Source of the DNA: Tsukamurella tyrosinosolvens | GTDB taxonomy: Bacteria; Actinomycetota; Actinomycetes; Mycobacteriales; Mycobacteriaceae | Reading direction: 5' to 3' | DNA length: 64,000 nucleotides | Assembly (NCBI RefSeq): GCF_900104775.1 | Contig: NZ_FNSA01000003.1 | Location: 806,001-870,000, forward strand | Shown here: positions 50,955-60,023 of the stretch, piece after piece | Position numbering within the stretch: position 1 is the first letter of the stretch | Layout: every line of letters starts with the position of its first letter | Notes under the pieces: generated by a model | Told to the model about the DNA's origin: nothing | Database searches by the model: none | What the model saw: the letters and a program-made list of their open reading frames with translations, nothing else | Program-made: the position numbers and the translations under genes

Positions 50955-52097
50955 GTGCCCACCGGCGTCATCGGGGTTCTCATCGTCACACTGGGTTCGC
51001 TGGCCCTCGTCCAGTGGCGCGTCGTGCGCGGCTGGAGTTCGCGCGCTGCGCGCATCGCGGGCACCGTCGCGGTGGTCGTCGCCGCGCTCCTCACGCTGGC
51101 CGCGCCCGTCGGGCTGCTCGCCGGCAACGGCCGCATCGACCCCGACCGCGTCCGCTGGATCAGCGCCGCGGGCCTCACCTGGCTCGCGACGGTCTTCTAC
51201 CTGCTGCTCACCCTGCTGGTCCTCGGTGTGCTGTGGGTGCTCACCCGGCTGGTCCGGCTCGTCCGTCCCGGGTTCGACGGTGCGCCGCTGCGTCGCGCCG
51301 TCGCGCTCGTGGGCGTGGTGGGCGCGGTCGCCGCGACGCTGTACGGGCTGGTGGAGGCCGCGACGCCGCGCGTCACGCACACGCAGGTGAAGCTGGCGTC
51401 GATGCCCGCCGCGTTCGGCCCGCTCAAGGTCGCGCTGATCACCGACATCCACGCCGGCCCGGTGCGCACCCGCGGGTTCGTGCAGGGCGTCGTCGACCGG
51501 GCCAACGCCGAGCGGCCCGACCTGGTGCTGATGGCCGGCGACCTCATCGACGGCACCGTCGCGCAGATCGGCGACGACCTGACGCCGCTGCGCGACCTGC
51601 GCGCCCCGCTCGGCGTCTTCGCCGTGACCGGCAACCACGAGTACTACGCGGGCGACGTCGTGAACTGGGTGCAGCGCTGGCGGGACGTCGGGGTCACGCC
51701 CCTCACCAACGCCTCCGCCCGCCTCGAGCGGGGCGGCGCGACGGTGACGCTCGTGGGCGCCAACGACCGCACGGGCAAGGCGCCCCACGAGGTGGACTAC
51801 GACGCGGCCTTCGCCGGCGTCGATCCCGCCGGCTTCACCGTGGCCATCGCGCACGAGCCGCTGCAGGGGCGGGAGTTCGCGAAGCGCGGCGCGGATCTGC
51901 AGGTCGCGGGGCACACGCACGGCGGCCAGATCTGGCCCTTCCGGTACTTCGTCCGGCTGCAGCAGCCGGCCCTGCAGGGGCTGGAATCCGTCGACGGGAT
52001 GCCCGTCTACACCAGTCGCGGCGCCGGGGCCTGGGGCCCGCCGGTACGCGTGGCCGCGCCGCCGGAGATCGCGATTCTGGAGCTGACCGCGGCCTGA
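50955..52097 (+). CDS. Membrane-anchored metallophosphoesterase
   Basis: 380 residues from a GTG, four bases after GGGGGAG. Three or four N-terminal helices (about 5-25, 35-55, 68-95 and 110-135) precede a calcineurin-like domain: ITDIHAGPV, LMAGDLIDGTV, VTGNHEYYAG, IAHEPL and GHTHGGQIWP, all five metal motifs. It resembles YkuE/YaeI-type phosphoesterases acting outside the membrane on phospholipid-like or peptide substrates. Substrate not assignable. Confidence 0.9.
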   Translation: MPTGVIGVLIVTLGSLALVQWRVVRGWSSRAARIAGTVAVVVAALLTLAAPVGLLAGNGRIDPDRVRWISAAGLTWLATVFYLLLTLLVLGVLWVLTRLVRLVRPGFDGAPLRRAVALVGVVGAVAATLYGLVEAATPRVTHTQVKLASMPAAFGPLKVALITDIHAGPVRTRGFVQGVVDRANAERPDLVLMAGDLIDGTVAQIGDDLTPLRDLRAPLGVFAVTGNHEYYAGDVVNWVQRWRDVGVTPLTNASARLERGGATVTLVGANDRTGKAPHEVDYDAAFAGVDPAGFTVAIAHEPLQGREFAKRGADLQVAGHTHGGQIWPFRYFVRLQQPALQGLESVDGMPVYTSRGAGAWGPPVRVAAPPEIAILELTAA

Positions 52098-52115
52098 CCG
52101 GCGCATGATCGGGGC

Positions 52116-52565
52116 ATGGCGATTCGCGCGAGCACCGACGTCGGGCCGGTCAGGGTGAGTGTGGCGCCCTCGACGCGCGCCCGGCGCACACCCGCGCCCG
52201 CCCGTCGCGTTCCCGTGCTGAAGCTGCCCGCCACCCGCGTCCCCGCGGGATTCGCGCTCCCGCGGCGAGCCGACCTGCCGCCGCCGGTCGCGCCCGCGGG
52301 CTGGTACCCCGATCCCGAGGACGCCGCGCGGATGCGCTGGTGGAACGGCACGAAGTGGACCCGCCGGTTCGCCGACCCCGGCGCGACGCCGGCCGCCGCC
52401 CCGGGCACGCGGGTCCGCGCCCGCACGGCCGACGCCCCGCCGCGGCTGCGCCCCGCGCGCCGGCCCACGAAGCGTCGCCTGCTTCCCAACGTCGAGTTCT
52501 CGGGGCCTCGAGGTGCGCAGGGACCTGTCCGACGCCGCAGAACTCGACGTTCGGAGCGCGACTAG
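52116..52565 (+). CDS. DUF2510 protein with tail inside a palindromic repeat
   Basis: 149 residues from an ATG. A single DUF2510 motif ([20 protein letters not shown], then WTRRFADPG) sits mid-chain in a very basic, Pro/Arg-rich protein with no membrane helix. The last about 25 residues ([20 protein letters not shown] and following) are encoded by the inverted repeat at 52488-52551 and look acquired. Convergent with RNase HI, overlapping by 4 bases. Function unknown; the start or end may be different in related strains. Confidence 0.65.
   Translation: MAIRASTDVGPVRVSVAPSTRARRTPAPARRVPVLKLPATRVPAGFALPRRADLPPPVAPAGWYPDPEDAARMRWWNGTKWTRRFADPGATPAAAPGTRVRARTADAPPRLRPARRPTKRRLLPNVEFSGPRGAQGPVRRRRTRRSERD
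52488..52551. repeat. 13-bp inverted repeat, REP-like element
   Basis: AACGTCGAGTTCT (52488-52500) and AGAACTCGACGTT (52539-52551) are perfectly complementary around a 38-base loop. It shares GTCGAGTTCT and following CGGGG with the palindrome at 61299-61348. Confidence 0.85.
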
Positions 52566-53005
52566 TTGTCCCGCGCCTCCTGCGCGCCGCGGGAGGCCAG
52601 CTGGTCGGCGAGCTCGTTGCCCTCGTTGCCCGCGTGCCCCTTCACCCAGCGCCAGTCGATCTCGTACTGCGCCGCGGCCTGCTCCAGGCGCTGCCACAGC
52701 TCGGCGTTCTTCACGGGCTGCTTGGCGGAGGTCTTCCAGCCGTTGCGCTTCCAGCCGGCGATCCACTTGGTGATGCCGTTCTTCACGTACGAGCTGTCGG
52801 TGTACAGCACCACCGGCATCGGCCGCGTGATCGCCTCGAGCGCCGAGATGGCGCCCATGAGCTCCATGCGGTTGTTCGTCGTGTCCTTCTCGGCGCCGTA
52901 CAGCTCCTTCTGGTGCTCGCCGAAGCGCAGCACCGCGCCCCAGCCTCCCGGCCCGGGATTCCCCAAGCACGCGCCGTCGGTGTAGATCACGATCTCGTCC
53001 GCCAC
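52562..53005 (-). CDS. rnhA: Ribonuclease HI
   Basis: 147 residues from a GTG, with -10 TAGGAT eight bases upstream. Active-site acids: D10 in [18 protein letters not shown]48 in [11 protein letters not shown]70 in [10 protein letters not shown] and the C-terminal GNELADQLA. It has the basic protrusion ([20 protein letters not shown]), as in the E. coli enzyme. It removes RNA from RNA-DNA hybrids. Confidence 0.95.
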   Translation of the reverse strand: MADEIVIYTDGACLGNPGPGGWGAVLRFGEHQKELYGAEKDTTNNRMELMGAISALEAITRPMPVVLYTDSSYVKNGITKWIAGWKRNGWKTSAKQPVKNAELWQRLEQAAAQYEIDWRWVKGHAGNEGNELADQLASRGAQEARDN

Positions 53006-53042
53006 GGGGAGCCATCCTAGCGGGGCGCGCTACCGTGAAGCC
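53006..53042. promoter_or_regulatory. Divergent leaderless promoters of rnhA and the PPOX gene
   Basis: Minus-strand TAGGAT lies eight bases before the GTG at 53005. Plus-strand TACCGT (53031-53036) lies six bases before the GTG at 53043. Confidence 0.5.
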
Positions 53043-53642
53043 GTGCCGAACAATCACTACCACCACCTGGTCTTCGGCGACGACGCCCTGGATCGCCAGC
53101 GCCGCAACGGCAGCTACGTGGCCTACGGTCGGCAGCTCGAGCGCGGCGACGACGGGCCGCAGGCACTCACCGACCGCGAACTGCTCATGATCACCCGTGC
53201 CGACCAGTTCTGCCTAGCCACCGTGACCCCGCAGGGCTGGCCCTACCTGCAGTACCGCAGCGGCCCGGCGGGCTTCGTGCAGCACGATCCCGCGACGGGC
53301 CGGCTCGGCTTCATCGACGTGCCGGGCAACAACCAGTTCGTCACGCTGGGCAACCTCGCGGACGACGACCGGCTCGCCATGTTCTTCGTCGACTACCCGC
53401 GGCGCGTGCGGCTCAAGGTCTTCGGCCGCGGAACGGTGCGCGAGACCGAGGATCGCCGGGTGATCGAGATCGCCGTCGAGGCCTACGACTGGAACTGCCA
53501 GCGCAGCATCATCCCGCGCTTCGACCGCGAGTACCTCAAGCAGCTGGGGGAGGCGTACCAGAAGGTCGCCGCCGAGCGCGAGGCCGAGCTGCAGGCCGAG
53601 ATCGACCGGCTGCGCGCCCGCGTCGCCGAGCTGGAGGGCTGA
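53043..53642 (+). CDS. Pyridoxamine 5'-phosphate oxidase-family flavoprotein
   Basis: 199 residues from a GTG. PPOX split barrel: LMITRADQFCLATVTPQGWP, YLQYRSGPAGF, GFIDVPGNNQFVTLGNLADD and FFVDYPRRVRLKVFGRGTVR. The C-terminal about 45 residues form a helical coil (EYLKQLGEAYQKVAAERE, IDRLRARVAELEG). Likely FMN- or F420-type oxidoreductase; not PdxH, which is elsewhere in the window. Confidence 0.88.
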   Translation: MPNNHYHHLVFGDDALDRQRRNGSYVAYGRQLERGDDGPQALTDRELLMITRADQFCLATVTPQGWPYLQYRSGPAGFVQHDPATGRLGFIDVPGNNQFVTLGNLADDDRLAMFFVDYPRRVRLKVFGRGTVRETEDRRVIEIAVEAYDWNCQRSIIPRFDREYLKQLGEAYQKVAAEREAELQAEIDRLRARVAELEG

Positions 53643-53651
53643 CCGGGCCGG

Positions 53652-54755
53652 TCAGGGCTGCGTCGGGCTGTCGAAGCGCGGATCGCGCCGCGGGAGCGCC
53701 TCGGTCTCGGGCTTGGGGGAGACCCGCACCGGCCGCGGCGGCCGCTTCACCACCTGCGTGTGCTGTTCCGACGGGGTGACCGGGCCCGGCTTGGGCGGCA
53801 CCGTGCCCGGCCAGTCCCGATCCCAGTCGGGTTGCGGCCGGCGCCGCGCGACCGGCGCCACGGCCGTCCGGGTGTGCTCGTCGGGTGCGGGTGCGGGTGT
53901 GGGTGCGGGGAGCGGCGGAGGTGTGTGCGCCGGCATCGGCGGCGGGACGGGGCGGGCCCAGGTGGGATCGGCCTGCGGGAACTGCTGGTTCGACGGTGCC
54001 GGGGCCCCGTGCGGGAGCGGTGCGGGCGGCATCGGCGCGCCCGGCTGCATCGGCGGGCCGGGCTGCGGGGCGCCGGGCTGCTGCGCTGCGCTGGGCCGCG
54101 GGGCGCTGGGCTGCGGGGCACCGGGGATCTGGGCGGCGGGCACGAAGGGCGACGCCGGCAGCTGTGGTGCCTGCGGGGCGGCCGGCGCCGCGGCGGCAGG
54201 GGCGGACCGTCGGGCACGGTCCAGCAGGACGGCGCCGAGCAGCAGGGGCAGGGCCGCGATCCACACGATGGGCGGTCCGACGGAGGCGGCGGTGTCGACC
54301 TGCAGGGTGAAGCCGCCGACGGACACCGGCTGCGAACCGACGGGGACGAGCTGCGCGTACAGCCCCAGGGCGGCGCCGAGGACGCCGCAGGCGAGCGCGC
54401 CCCAGGCGCCGACGGCGCGCCACGTCGCCGGGCCGAAAGCCGCCGCGGACGCGGCGACCACCGCCGCGACGGCGAGCGCGATGGCCGCCCAGCCGCCCCA
54501 GGCGACGTCGTTCGGTACGGACGAGGAGACGTCGAGGTTGTCGTAGGCGGGCATGGTCACGGTGCCGATGCCGTTGATCCGCGCCTCGATCTCGGAGGGC
54601 AGGCCGCCCAGCCGGGCGATGTCGGGCAGGGGCGCGGTCACCCGGTACCAGGTCGCGAAGGCCGCGACGGCGAAGCCGACGGCGCCCGCCACGGCGAGGA
54701 CGAGCCCGGTGATCCGGGTCGCACCGGATGCGGATGCGGGCGGTGAATCGGGCAT
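53652..54755 (-). CDS. Four-helix membrane protein with long Pro-rich tail
   Basis: 367 residues from ATG 54755. Four hydrophobic segments (about 15-38, 87-108, 113-133 and 158-180) flank an extracytoplasmic loop (LPDIARLGGLPSEIEARING). The C-terminal about 180 residues are cytoplasmic Pro/Ala/Gln-rich, with QPGAPQPGPP-type repeats. Unknown function; such tails often bind division or secretion proteins (analogy). Ends 9 bases from the convergent PPOX gene. Confidence 0.75.
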   Translation of the reverse strand: MPDSPPASASGATRITGLVLAVAGAVGFAVAAFATWYRVTAPLPDIARLGGLPSEIEARINGIGTVTMPAYDNLDVSSSVPNDVAWGGWAAIALAVAAVVAASAAAFGPATWRAVGAWGALACGVLGAALGLYAQLVPVGSQPVSVGGFTLQVDTAASVGPPIVWIAALPLLLGAVLLDRARRSAPAAAAPAAPQAPQLPASPFVPAAQIPGAPQPSAPRPSAAQQPGAPQPGPPMQPGAPMPPAPLPHGAPAPSNQQFPQADPTWARPVPPPMPAHTPPPLPAPTPAPAPDEHTRTAVAPVARRRPQPDWDRDWPGTVPPKPGPVTPSEQHTQVVKRPPRPVRVSPKPETEALPRRDPRFDSPTQP

Positions 54756-54898
54756 TGCGGACCTCCTACGACGTGATGTCCACAACGCTAGGACGTCGCG
54801 GTTGGCGGTCGCTGAAGTACCGCTGAAGCCGAGGCTACCGACGGGTACACTGAGCCGATGACACAGCGACGCACATTCTGTCCCACGGGGACGGCCGG

Positions 54899-55522
54899 AT
54901 GACCGCGGCGCTGCAACCGACGGACGATCCCAAGGGTCGCGCGAAGACCCGTCGGCGGCTGATCCGGGCGGCATACCTGGTGTTCGCGCAGCACGGCTAC
55001 GGCTCGACGAACGTCACCATGGTGTGCGAGGCGGCCGGCTTCACCCGCGGCGCCTTCTACTCCAACTTCACCAGCCTCGAGGAGCTGTTCATCGAGGTCT
55101 GGCGGTTCCACGTGCAGTGGATCATGGACGTGATGGCCAAGGTCGTCGACACCTACGTGGTGCAGGGCGCCGACTACGGCAAGCTCATCGAGATGGCCGT
55201 CCGCGCGATCCCCGTCAATGAGCGCTGGCAGCGCGTGAACGGCGACTTCGTGGCGCTGTGCACCCGCACGCCCGAGCTCAACCAGACGGTCCGCGACGCG
55301 CAGCAGATGCTCCTGGCGAACATGATCCCCACCGTCATGCACGTGCTGGAGGCCGCCGGCCGCCGCGTCACCAAGCCCGAGGCGCTCGGCTACGCGCTCC
55401 TCGCCGTGCACGAGGGCACCGCGTCGTACTGCGTCATCGACCCGGACAGCGAGACCCTCAAGCAGAACCGCATCGACCTGCTCACCGCGACGCTCAACAT
55501 GTACAGCGAGCCGATGCAGTGA
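54899..55522 (+). CDS. TetR-family regulator
   Basis: 207 residues from ATG 54899. Helix-turn-helix at about 18-65 (RRLIRAAYLVFAQHGYGSTN, MVCEAAGFTRGAFYSNFTSL). C-terminal TetR_C domain with RWQRVNGDFVALCTRTPELN and AVHEGTASYCVIDPDSETL. Its stop overlaps the cobF start (GTGA), so the two are co-translated. It may regulate cobF or itself; ligand unknown. Confidence 0.88.
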   Translation: MTAALQPTDDPKGRAKTRRRLIRAAYLVFAQHGYGSTNVTMVCEAAGFTRGAFYSNFTSLEELFIEVWRFHVQWIMDVMAKVVDTYVVQGADYGKLIEMAVRAIPVNERWQRVNGDFVALCTRTPELNQTVRDAQQMLLANMIPTVMHVLEAAGRRVTKPEALGYALLAVHEGTASYCVIDPDSETLKQNRIDLLTATLNMYSEPMQ

Positions 55523-56277
55523 CCCGCAGCGCTCTGGTCATCGGCATCGGCGCCGGCGACCCGGGGCACGTCACCGTGGGCGCGATCGACGCGATGCGCA
55601 CCGCCGACGCCCTGTTCGTCCTCGACAAGCCGAACGCGGGCACGCTCACCGGCATCCGGCAGGAGATCGTCGACCGGTTCGCGCCCGACACCCCCGTCGT
55701 GCTCGTGCCCGACCCGCCGCGGGACCGGTCCGCCGAGCGCGGCGCCTCCCGGCCCGACGGTGCCTACGCCGCCAACGTCGCCGACTGGCACGACGCGCGG
55801 GCGCGGGCGCTGGCGGCGGCGATCGCCGAGCACGTCCCCGACGGCGGGAACGCCGGCTTCCTGGTGTGGGGCGACCCGTCGCTGTACGACTCGACCCTGC
55901 GGGTCCTGGACCGCGTGGCCGACTCACTCCCGCTGGCGCCGAAGGTGATCCCCGGCATCACCAGTGTCCAGGCCCTCACCGCCGCGCACGCGATCCTGCT
56001 CAACCGGGTGGGCGAGCCGATCCACATCACCACCGGCCGGCGCCTGCACGAGGACGACGGCCGCAACACCGTCGTCATGCTCGACGCCGACTGCACCTTC
56101 CGTGAGACCGCCGAGCCCACCGACCACATCTACTGGGGCGCCTACCTGGGCACGCCCGACGAGATCCTCCTCGACGGCCCCGTCGGCGAGGTGGGCGACC
56201 TGATCGCCCGCACGCGCGCCGAGGCCCGCGCGAAGCACGGCTGGATCATGGACGTCTACCTGCTCCGCCGCCCCTGA
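55519..56277 (+). CDS. cobF: Precorrin-6A synthase (deacetylating) CobF
   Basis: 252 residues from a GTG. SAM-dependent tetrapyrrole methyltransferase: ALVIGIGAGDPGHVTVGAID (N-terminal glycine-rich loop), GFLVWGDPSLYDSTLRVLDR and VIPGITSVQALTAAHAILLN. It methylates C1 of precorrin-5 with loss of acetyl in the aerobic B12 pathway. No other cob genes are in the window, so the pathway is scattered. Convergent with cysQ, one base between stops. Confidence 0.92.
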   Translation: MTRSALVIGIGAGDPGHVTVGAIDAMRTADALFVLDKPNAGTLTGIRQEIVDRFAPDTPVVLVPDPPRDRSAERGASRPDGAYAANVADWHDARARALAAAIAEHVPDGGNAGFLVWGDPSLYDSTLRVLDRVADSLPLAPKVIPGITSVQALTAAHAILLNRVGEPIHITTGRRLHEDDGRNTVVMLDADCTFRETAEPTDHIYWGAYLGTPDEILLDGPVGEVGDLIARTRAEARAKHGWIMDVYLLRRP

Positions 56278-56278
56278 C

Positions 56279-57031
56279 TCAGTTCAGCGCGGCGAGGACC
56301 TTCTCCGCCAGCTCGGGCCGGCAGACGACGAGGTCGGGGAGGTAGGGGTCGGGGTTGTTGTAGGTGAGCTCACTGCCGTCGAGGCGCGAGCAGTGCAGGC
56401 CCGCGGCCCGCGCGACCCCGACGGGCGCGCAGGAGTCCCACTCGTACTGCCCGCCCGCGTGCAGGTAGACGTCGACCTGCCCGGTGACGACGGCCATCGC
56501 CTTCACCCCCGCGGAGCCGAGCGAGACGGGCGTGAGCCCCAACTGGTCGGCGACGCGGAACATGCCGGGCGTCGCGCGGCTGCGCGACAGGGCGAGGTTG
56601 CCCGTCAGCGCGCCCGTCGGGGCGGTCACGGTGTCGGAGCGGAACACCCGGCCCATCGCGGGCAGCGAGACCGCGCTGTGCACCGGCTGCCCGCCCTGCG
56701 TCAGGGCGACGTGCACGGCGTAGTCGGGGCGGTGCGCCGCGTAGTCGCGGGTGCCGTCGAGGGGGTCGATGACCCACACCCGGTCCTCGGTGAGCCGGTG
56801 CGTGGAGTCCGGCGCCTCCTCGGACAGCACCGCGTCGTGCGGCCGGTGCCGGCGCAGGACGCGCGCGATCCAGGCCTGCGCGAGCCGGTCGCCGGTGTCG
56901 CCCAGCACCCCGTCGTCGAGCAGGGAACCGTGCCGGATCGACTGCAGGATCCGCCCGGCACCGTCGGCGATCTCGGCCGCGAGCTCGATGTCGGACAGGG
57001 CGCCACCGTCGGAACGGCCGAAGAAGGTCAT
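56279..57031 (-). CDS. cysQ: 3'(2'),5'-bisphosphate nucleotidase/inositol phosphatase CysQ
   Basis: 250 residues. IMPase motifs: HDAVLSEEAPDSTHR, WVIDPLDGTRDYAA and AVHVALTQGGQP, with HAGGQYEWDSCAPVGVARAA closing the metal site. It is very like mycobacterial CysQ (Rv2131c), which hydrolyses PAP/PAPS in sulfate assimilation and also FBP or inositol phosphates. -10 TAGTGT is six bases before the ATG at 57031. Confidence 0.9.
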   Translation of the reverse strand: MTFFGRSDGGALSDIELAAEIADGAGRILQSIRHGSLLDDGVLGDTGDRLAQAWIARVLRRHRPHDAVLSEEAPDSTHRLTEDRVWVIDPLDGTRDYAAHRPDYAVHVALTQGGQPVHSAVSLPAMGRVFRSDTVTAPTGALTGNLALSRSRATPGMFRVADQLGLTPVSLGSAGVKAMAVVTGQVDVYLHAGGQYEWDSCAPVGVARAAGLHCSRLDGSELTYNNPDPYLPDLVVCRPELAEKVLAALN

Positions 57032-57053
57032 ACCCCCACACTAGATTGGAGGT
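57032..57053. promoter_or_regulatory. Overlapping divergent promoters of cysQ and the Fpg/Nei gene
   Basis: ACACTAGATT is read as TAGTGT on the minus strand (six bases to the ATG at 57031) and as TAGATT on the plus strand (six bases to the ATG at 57054). The plus side also has GGAGG close to the start. Confidence 0.6.
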
Positions 57054-57926
57054 ATGCCGGAGCTTCCCGAGATCACCGCGATCGCGGACTACGTGGGCGC
57101 CAAGGCCGTCGGCACGCAGGTCCGGCGGGTCGACGTGGCGGCGCTGTCCGTGCTCAAGACCTACGCGCCGGGCCCGCACGACCTCGTCGGGGCCACCGTG
57201 ACCGGCACCCGCCGGATCGGCAAGTACTTCATCCTCGATGCGCGCAAGGGCGACGAGGCCCTCGTCCTCGTCGTGCACCTCTCGCGTGCGGGGTGGCTGC
57301 GCTGGTCCGACAAGCTCTCCCCGACGCCGCTCAGACCGGGCGGGAAGTCGCCCATCGCGCTGCGCGTGCACGTCGGGCCCGAGGGGGAGGGCTTCGACCT
57401 CACCGAGGCGGGCACGCAGAAGCGGCTCGCGGTGTGGATCGTGCACGACCCGCAGGAGATCGAGATGGTCGCGACGCTCGGCCCCGACGCGCTCGCCGTG
57501 ACCCGCGACGAGTTCGGTGCGATCCTCGCCGGCTCGCGGGCGCAGCTCAAGACTCTGCTGCGCGACCAGCGCACGCTCGCCGGCATCGGCAACGCCTACT
57601 CCGACGAGATCCTGCACACCGCCAAGCTCTCGCCGTTCGCGGCGGCGAAATCGCTCGACGAGGCGCAGGCCGACGCCCTGTACGCCGCAATGCGGTCCGA
57701 GCTCGAGGACGCGGTCGAGCGGTCCGTCGGGCAGCACGTCGCCACGCTCAAGGCGGAGAAGCGCTCGGGGATGAAGGTGCACGCCCGCACCGGCAGCCCG
57801 TGCCCCGTCTGCGGCGACACCGTGCGCGAGGTCTCCTTCGCCGACCGCTCCTTCCAGTACTGCGCCACCTGCCAGACGGGCGGCAAGGTGCTGGCGGACC
57901 GGCGGATGTCGAAACTGCTGAAATGA
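57054..57926 (+). CDS. Formamidopyrimidine-DNA glycosylase/endonuclease VIII family protein
   Basis: 290 residues starting MPELPEITAI, where Pro-2 is the catalytic nucleophile and Glu-3 conserved. Helix-2-turn-helix DNA contact GIGNAYSDEILH, and a C-terminal zinc finger CPVCGD ... CATCQTGGKVLADRRMSKLL (four cysteines). It excises oxidised bases in base excision repair. Fpg and Nei cannot be separated by eye. Confidence 0.93.
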   Translation: MPELPEITAIADYVGAKAVGTQVRRVDVAALSVLKTYAPGPHDLVGATVTGTRRIGKYFILDARKGDEALVLVVHLSRAGWLRWSDKLSPTPLRPGGKSPIALRVHVGPEGEGFDLTEAGTQKRLAVWIVHDPQEIEMVATLGPDALAVTRDEFGAILAGSRAQLKTLLRDQRTLAGIGNAYSDEILHTAKLSPFAAAKSLDEAQADALYAAMRSELEDAVERSVGQHVATLKAEKRSGMKVHARTGSPCPVCGDTVREVSFADRSFQYCATCQTGGKVLADRRMSKLLK

Positions 57927-57939
57927 GCCCAAACCGCCC

Positions 57940-57987
57940 TGAGGTTAGGCATCGCTGCATAGTCGATTGAAGGCGTGCCTTACCTTC
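57940..57987. promoter_or_regulatory. Candidate IdeR/DtxR iron boxes before efeUO
   Basis: TGAGGTTAGGCATCGCTGC (57940-57958) matches the left half of the iron box TTAGGTTAGGCTAACCTAA well (12 of 19 overall). GAAGGCGTGCCTTACCTTC (57969-57987) is a weaker palindrome overlapping the -10 TACCTT (57981-57986). Iron repression of efeUOB is expected from biology; the sites are imperfect. Confidence 0.55.
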
Positions 57988-57992
57988 TACAC

Positions 57993-60023
57993 ATGAACTG
58001 GGGTGATGCCGTCCCGAACTTCCTCATCGGCCTGCGTGAAGGCCTGGAAGCCGGACTGATCGTGAGCATCCTGCTCGCCGCCGTGAAGAAGTCGGGCGGT
58101 TCGCGGGTGCCGGTGTGGTTGGGTGCGCTGGGCGCGGCCTCGTTGTCGGTGAGTTTCGGGGCGATCCTGACCTTCACCACGTCGGAGCTGTCGGCCACCG
58201 CACGCGAGGTCGTCGCGGGCACGCTGAGCGTGCTCGCGGTGCTGCTCGTGACGATGATGATCTTCTGGATGCGGCGCACCGCGGCGTCGCTGTCCAAGGG
58301 ACTGCGCGCCGATGTCGAGACCGCGATGGTGCTCGGCGCGGGTGCGCTCGTGCTCACCGCGTTCTTCGCCGTCGCGCGCGAGGGCCTCGAGACCACGCTG
58401 TTCCTGTGGACCGCGGCCCGCGCGTCGGGCGACGCGGTGGCCCCGGCCGTCGGCGCGGCGCTCGGCCTCGCGGTCGCGTTCGGCATCTGCGTGCTGCTGT
58501 ACCGGCAGGCCGTGCGGCTCAACCTCGCCACGTTCTTCCGGTACACCGCCATCCTGCTCATCGTCGTGGCCGCGGGCGTCCTCGCCTACGGCCTCGGCGA
58601 CCTGCAGAACGCCGGCGTCCTGCCCGGCCGCACCTGGGTCGCCTTCGACCTGTCCGGCAGCATCAGCACCGACTCGTGGTGGGTGGCGCTCATCGGCGGG
58701 ATCACCAACCTCGCGCCGAAGATGACGGTGCTGCAGGTCTTCGCGTGGCTCGCCTACCTGGTGGTCGTGCTGGGGATCTTCCTCGGCACGAAGCCCGCGC
58801 CGGCGACGCCCGAGGAGAAGGGCCGCTTCGAGGCCTGGGCCGCGCGCCTCGCCGGGACGCGCACGGGCCTCGCGGCCGCCGTCGTCGTGCTGGTGCCGCT
58901 GCTCGTCGCGGGCCTCATCATCGCGGTCCTGCCGGCCAAGCCCGCCGCTGCGGGGGCGGTCACCGTCACCGAGGCGGACTGCGCCAAGGGCTTCACCGGC
59001 GCCTCCGCCGGGCAGCAGCGGATCACCGTCACCAACAAGTCCGGCAAGTCCGGCGAGATCACCCTGGTCGACAGCGGCGACGCCGTCGTCGGCGAGATCG
59101 AGACCCTCGGGCCGGCCACCACCGCCGACCTGTCGGCGACGCTCGGCAACGGCGGCTACCAGTTCGTCTGCTACCTCGCCGGCCAGAAGGAGACCCGCTC
59201 CGAGCAGTTCACCGTCACCGGCGGCGGCGAGGCCCCGAAGGCCGTCGCGCGCGTGACCAAGGACGACCTCGACGGCGCCAACGCGAAGTACCAGGACTAC
59301 GTCCTGACCGTGCTCCCCGCGGTCGAGTCGGCGCTGAACCGCCTGAAGGGCGCGCTCGGCGGCGGCGACACCGCGGGCGCCAAGGCGGCGTGGCTCGACG
59401 CCATGACCGCGTGGGAGAAGGTCGGCGCCTCGTACAACAGCTTCGGCGAGGCCGGGACGGCCGTCGCGGGCCTGCCCGACGGTTTCGCCGACGGTGTGCG
59501 CGATCCGGAGTTCTCCGGCATCCGGCGCATCGAGTACGGCCTGTGGACCGGCGAACCGTCGGCCGCGCTCACCGCGCAGGTCGACAAGACCCTCGAGGGT
59601 CTGACCAAGGTCCGCGACGACCTGCGCACCGACGACATCGCCGGCGACCCGATCACGCTCACCAAGCGCGCGCAGGAGATCCTCGAGGACGCGCTGCGTG
59701 ACCACCTCACGGGCGTCAGCGACCAGGGCGCGCACGCCGGCTACGCCGCGACCGCCGCCGACGTCGAGGCCACCCGCGCCGTGCTCCGCGTCCTCGAGCC
59801 GCTGCTCGCGCCCCGCGTGCCCGACCTGCTGCCCACGGCGCGTCGCGAGCTGGACGACATCACCAAGGCCCTCGACGCCGTCAAGCGGCCCGACGGCACC
59901 TACCCGCCGCTCGAGCAGCCCGCGCTGGCGCTGCGGCAGAAGATCAACGGCACGGTCGGGCAGGCTCTCGAGACCCTGTCCGCCGTGCCCAACCTCCTGG
60001 AGATCCCCAAGCATGAGCGATGA
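57993..60023 (+). CDS. efeU: EfeU-EfeO fusion, ferrous iron permease with periplasmic domain
   Basis: 676 residues from ATG 57993, six bases after TACCTT; a GTG at 57975 is less likely. Residues 1-280: Ftr1/EfeU permease with seven helices and both iron motifs, REGLE at 15-19 and 129-133. After another helix (about 297-320) follow a cupredoxin-like domain (about 325-410) and an EfeO/peptidase-M75 domain (about 425-665, with KYQDYVLTVLPAVESALNRL, RRIEYGLW). These are usually two genes. The M75 HxxE motif reads RRIE here, so the usual histidine seems absent. It imports Fe(II), with EfeB downstream overlapping by 11 bases. Confidence 0.93.
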   Translation: MNWGDAVPNFLIGLREGLEAGLIVSILLAAVKKSGGSRVPVWLGALGAASLSVSFGAILTFTTSELSATAREVVAGTLSVLAVLLVTMMIFWMRRTAASLSKGLRADVETAMVLGAGALVLTAFFAVAREGLETTLFLWTAARASGDAVAPAVGAALGLAVAFGICVLLYRQAVRLNLATFFRYTAILLIVVAAGVLAYGLGDLQNAGVLPGRTWVAFDLSGSISTDSWWVALIGGITNLAPKMTVLQVFAWLAYLVVVLGIFLGTKPAPATPEEKGRFEAWAARLAGTRTGLAAAVVVLVPLLVAGLIIAVLPAKPAAAGAVTVTEADCAKGFTGASAGQQRITVTNKSGKSGEITLVDSGDAVVGEIETLGPATTADLSATLGNGGYQFVCYLAGQKETRSEQFTVTGGGEAPKAVARVTKDDLDGANAKYQDYVLTVLPAVESALNRLKGALGGGDTAGAKAAWLDAMTAWEKVGASYNSFGEAGTAVAGLPDGFADGVRDPEFSGIRRIEYGLWTGEPSAALTAQVDKTLEGLTKVRDDLRTDDIAGDPITLTKRAQEILEDALRDHLTGVSDQGAHAGYAATAADVEATRAVLRVLEPLLAPRVPDLLPTARRELDDITKALDAVKRPDGTYPPLEQPALALRQKINGTVGQALETLSAVPNLLEIPKHER

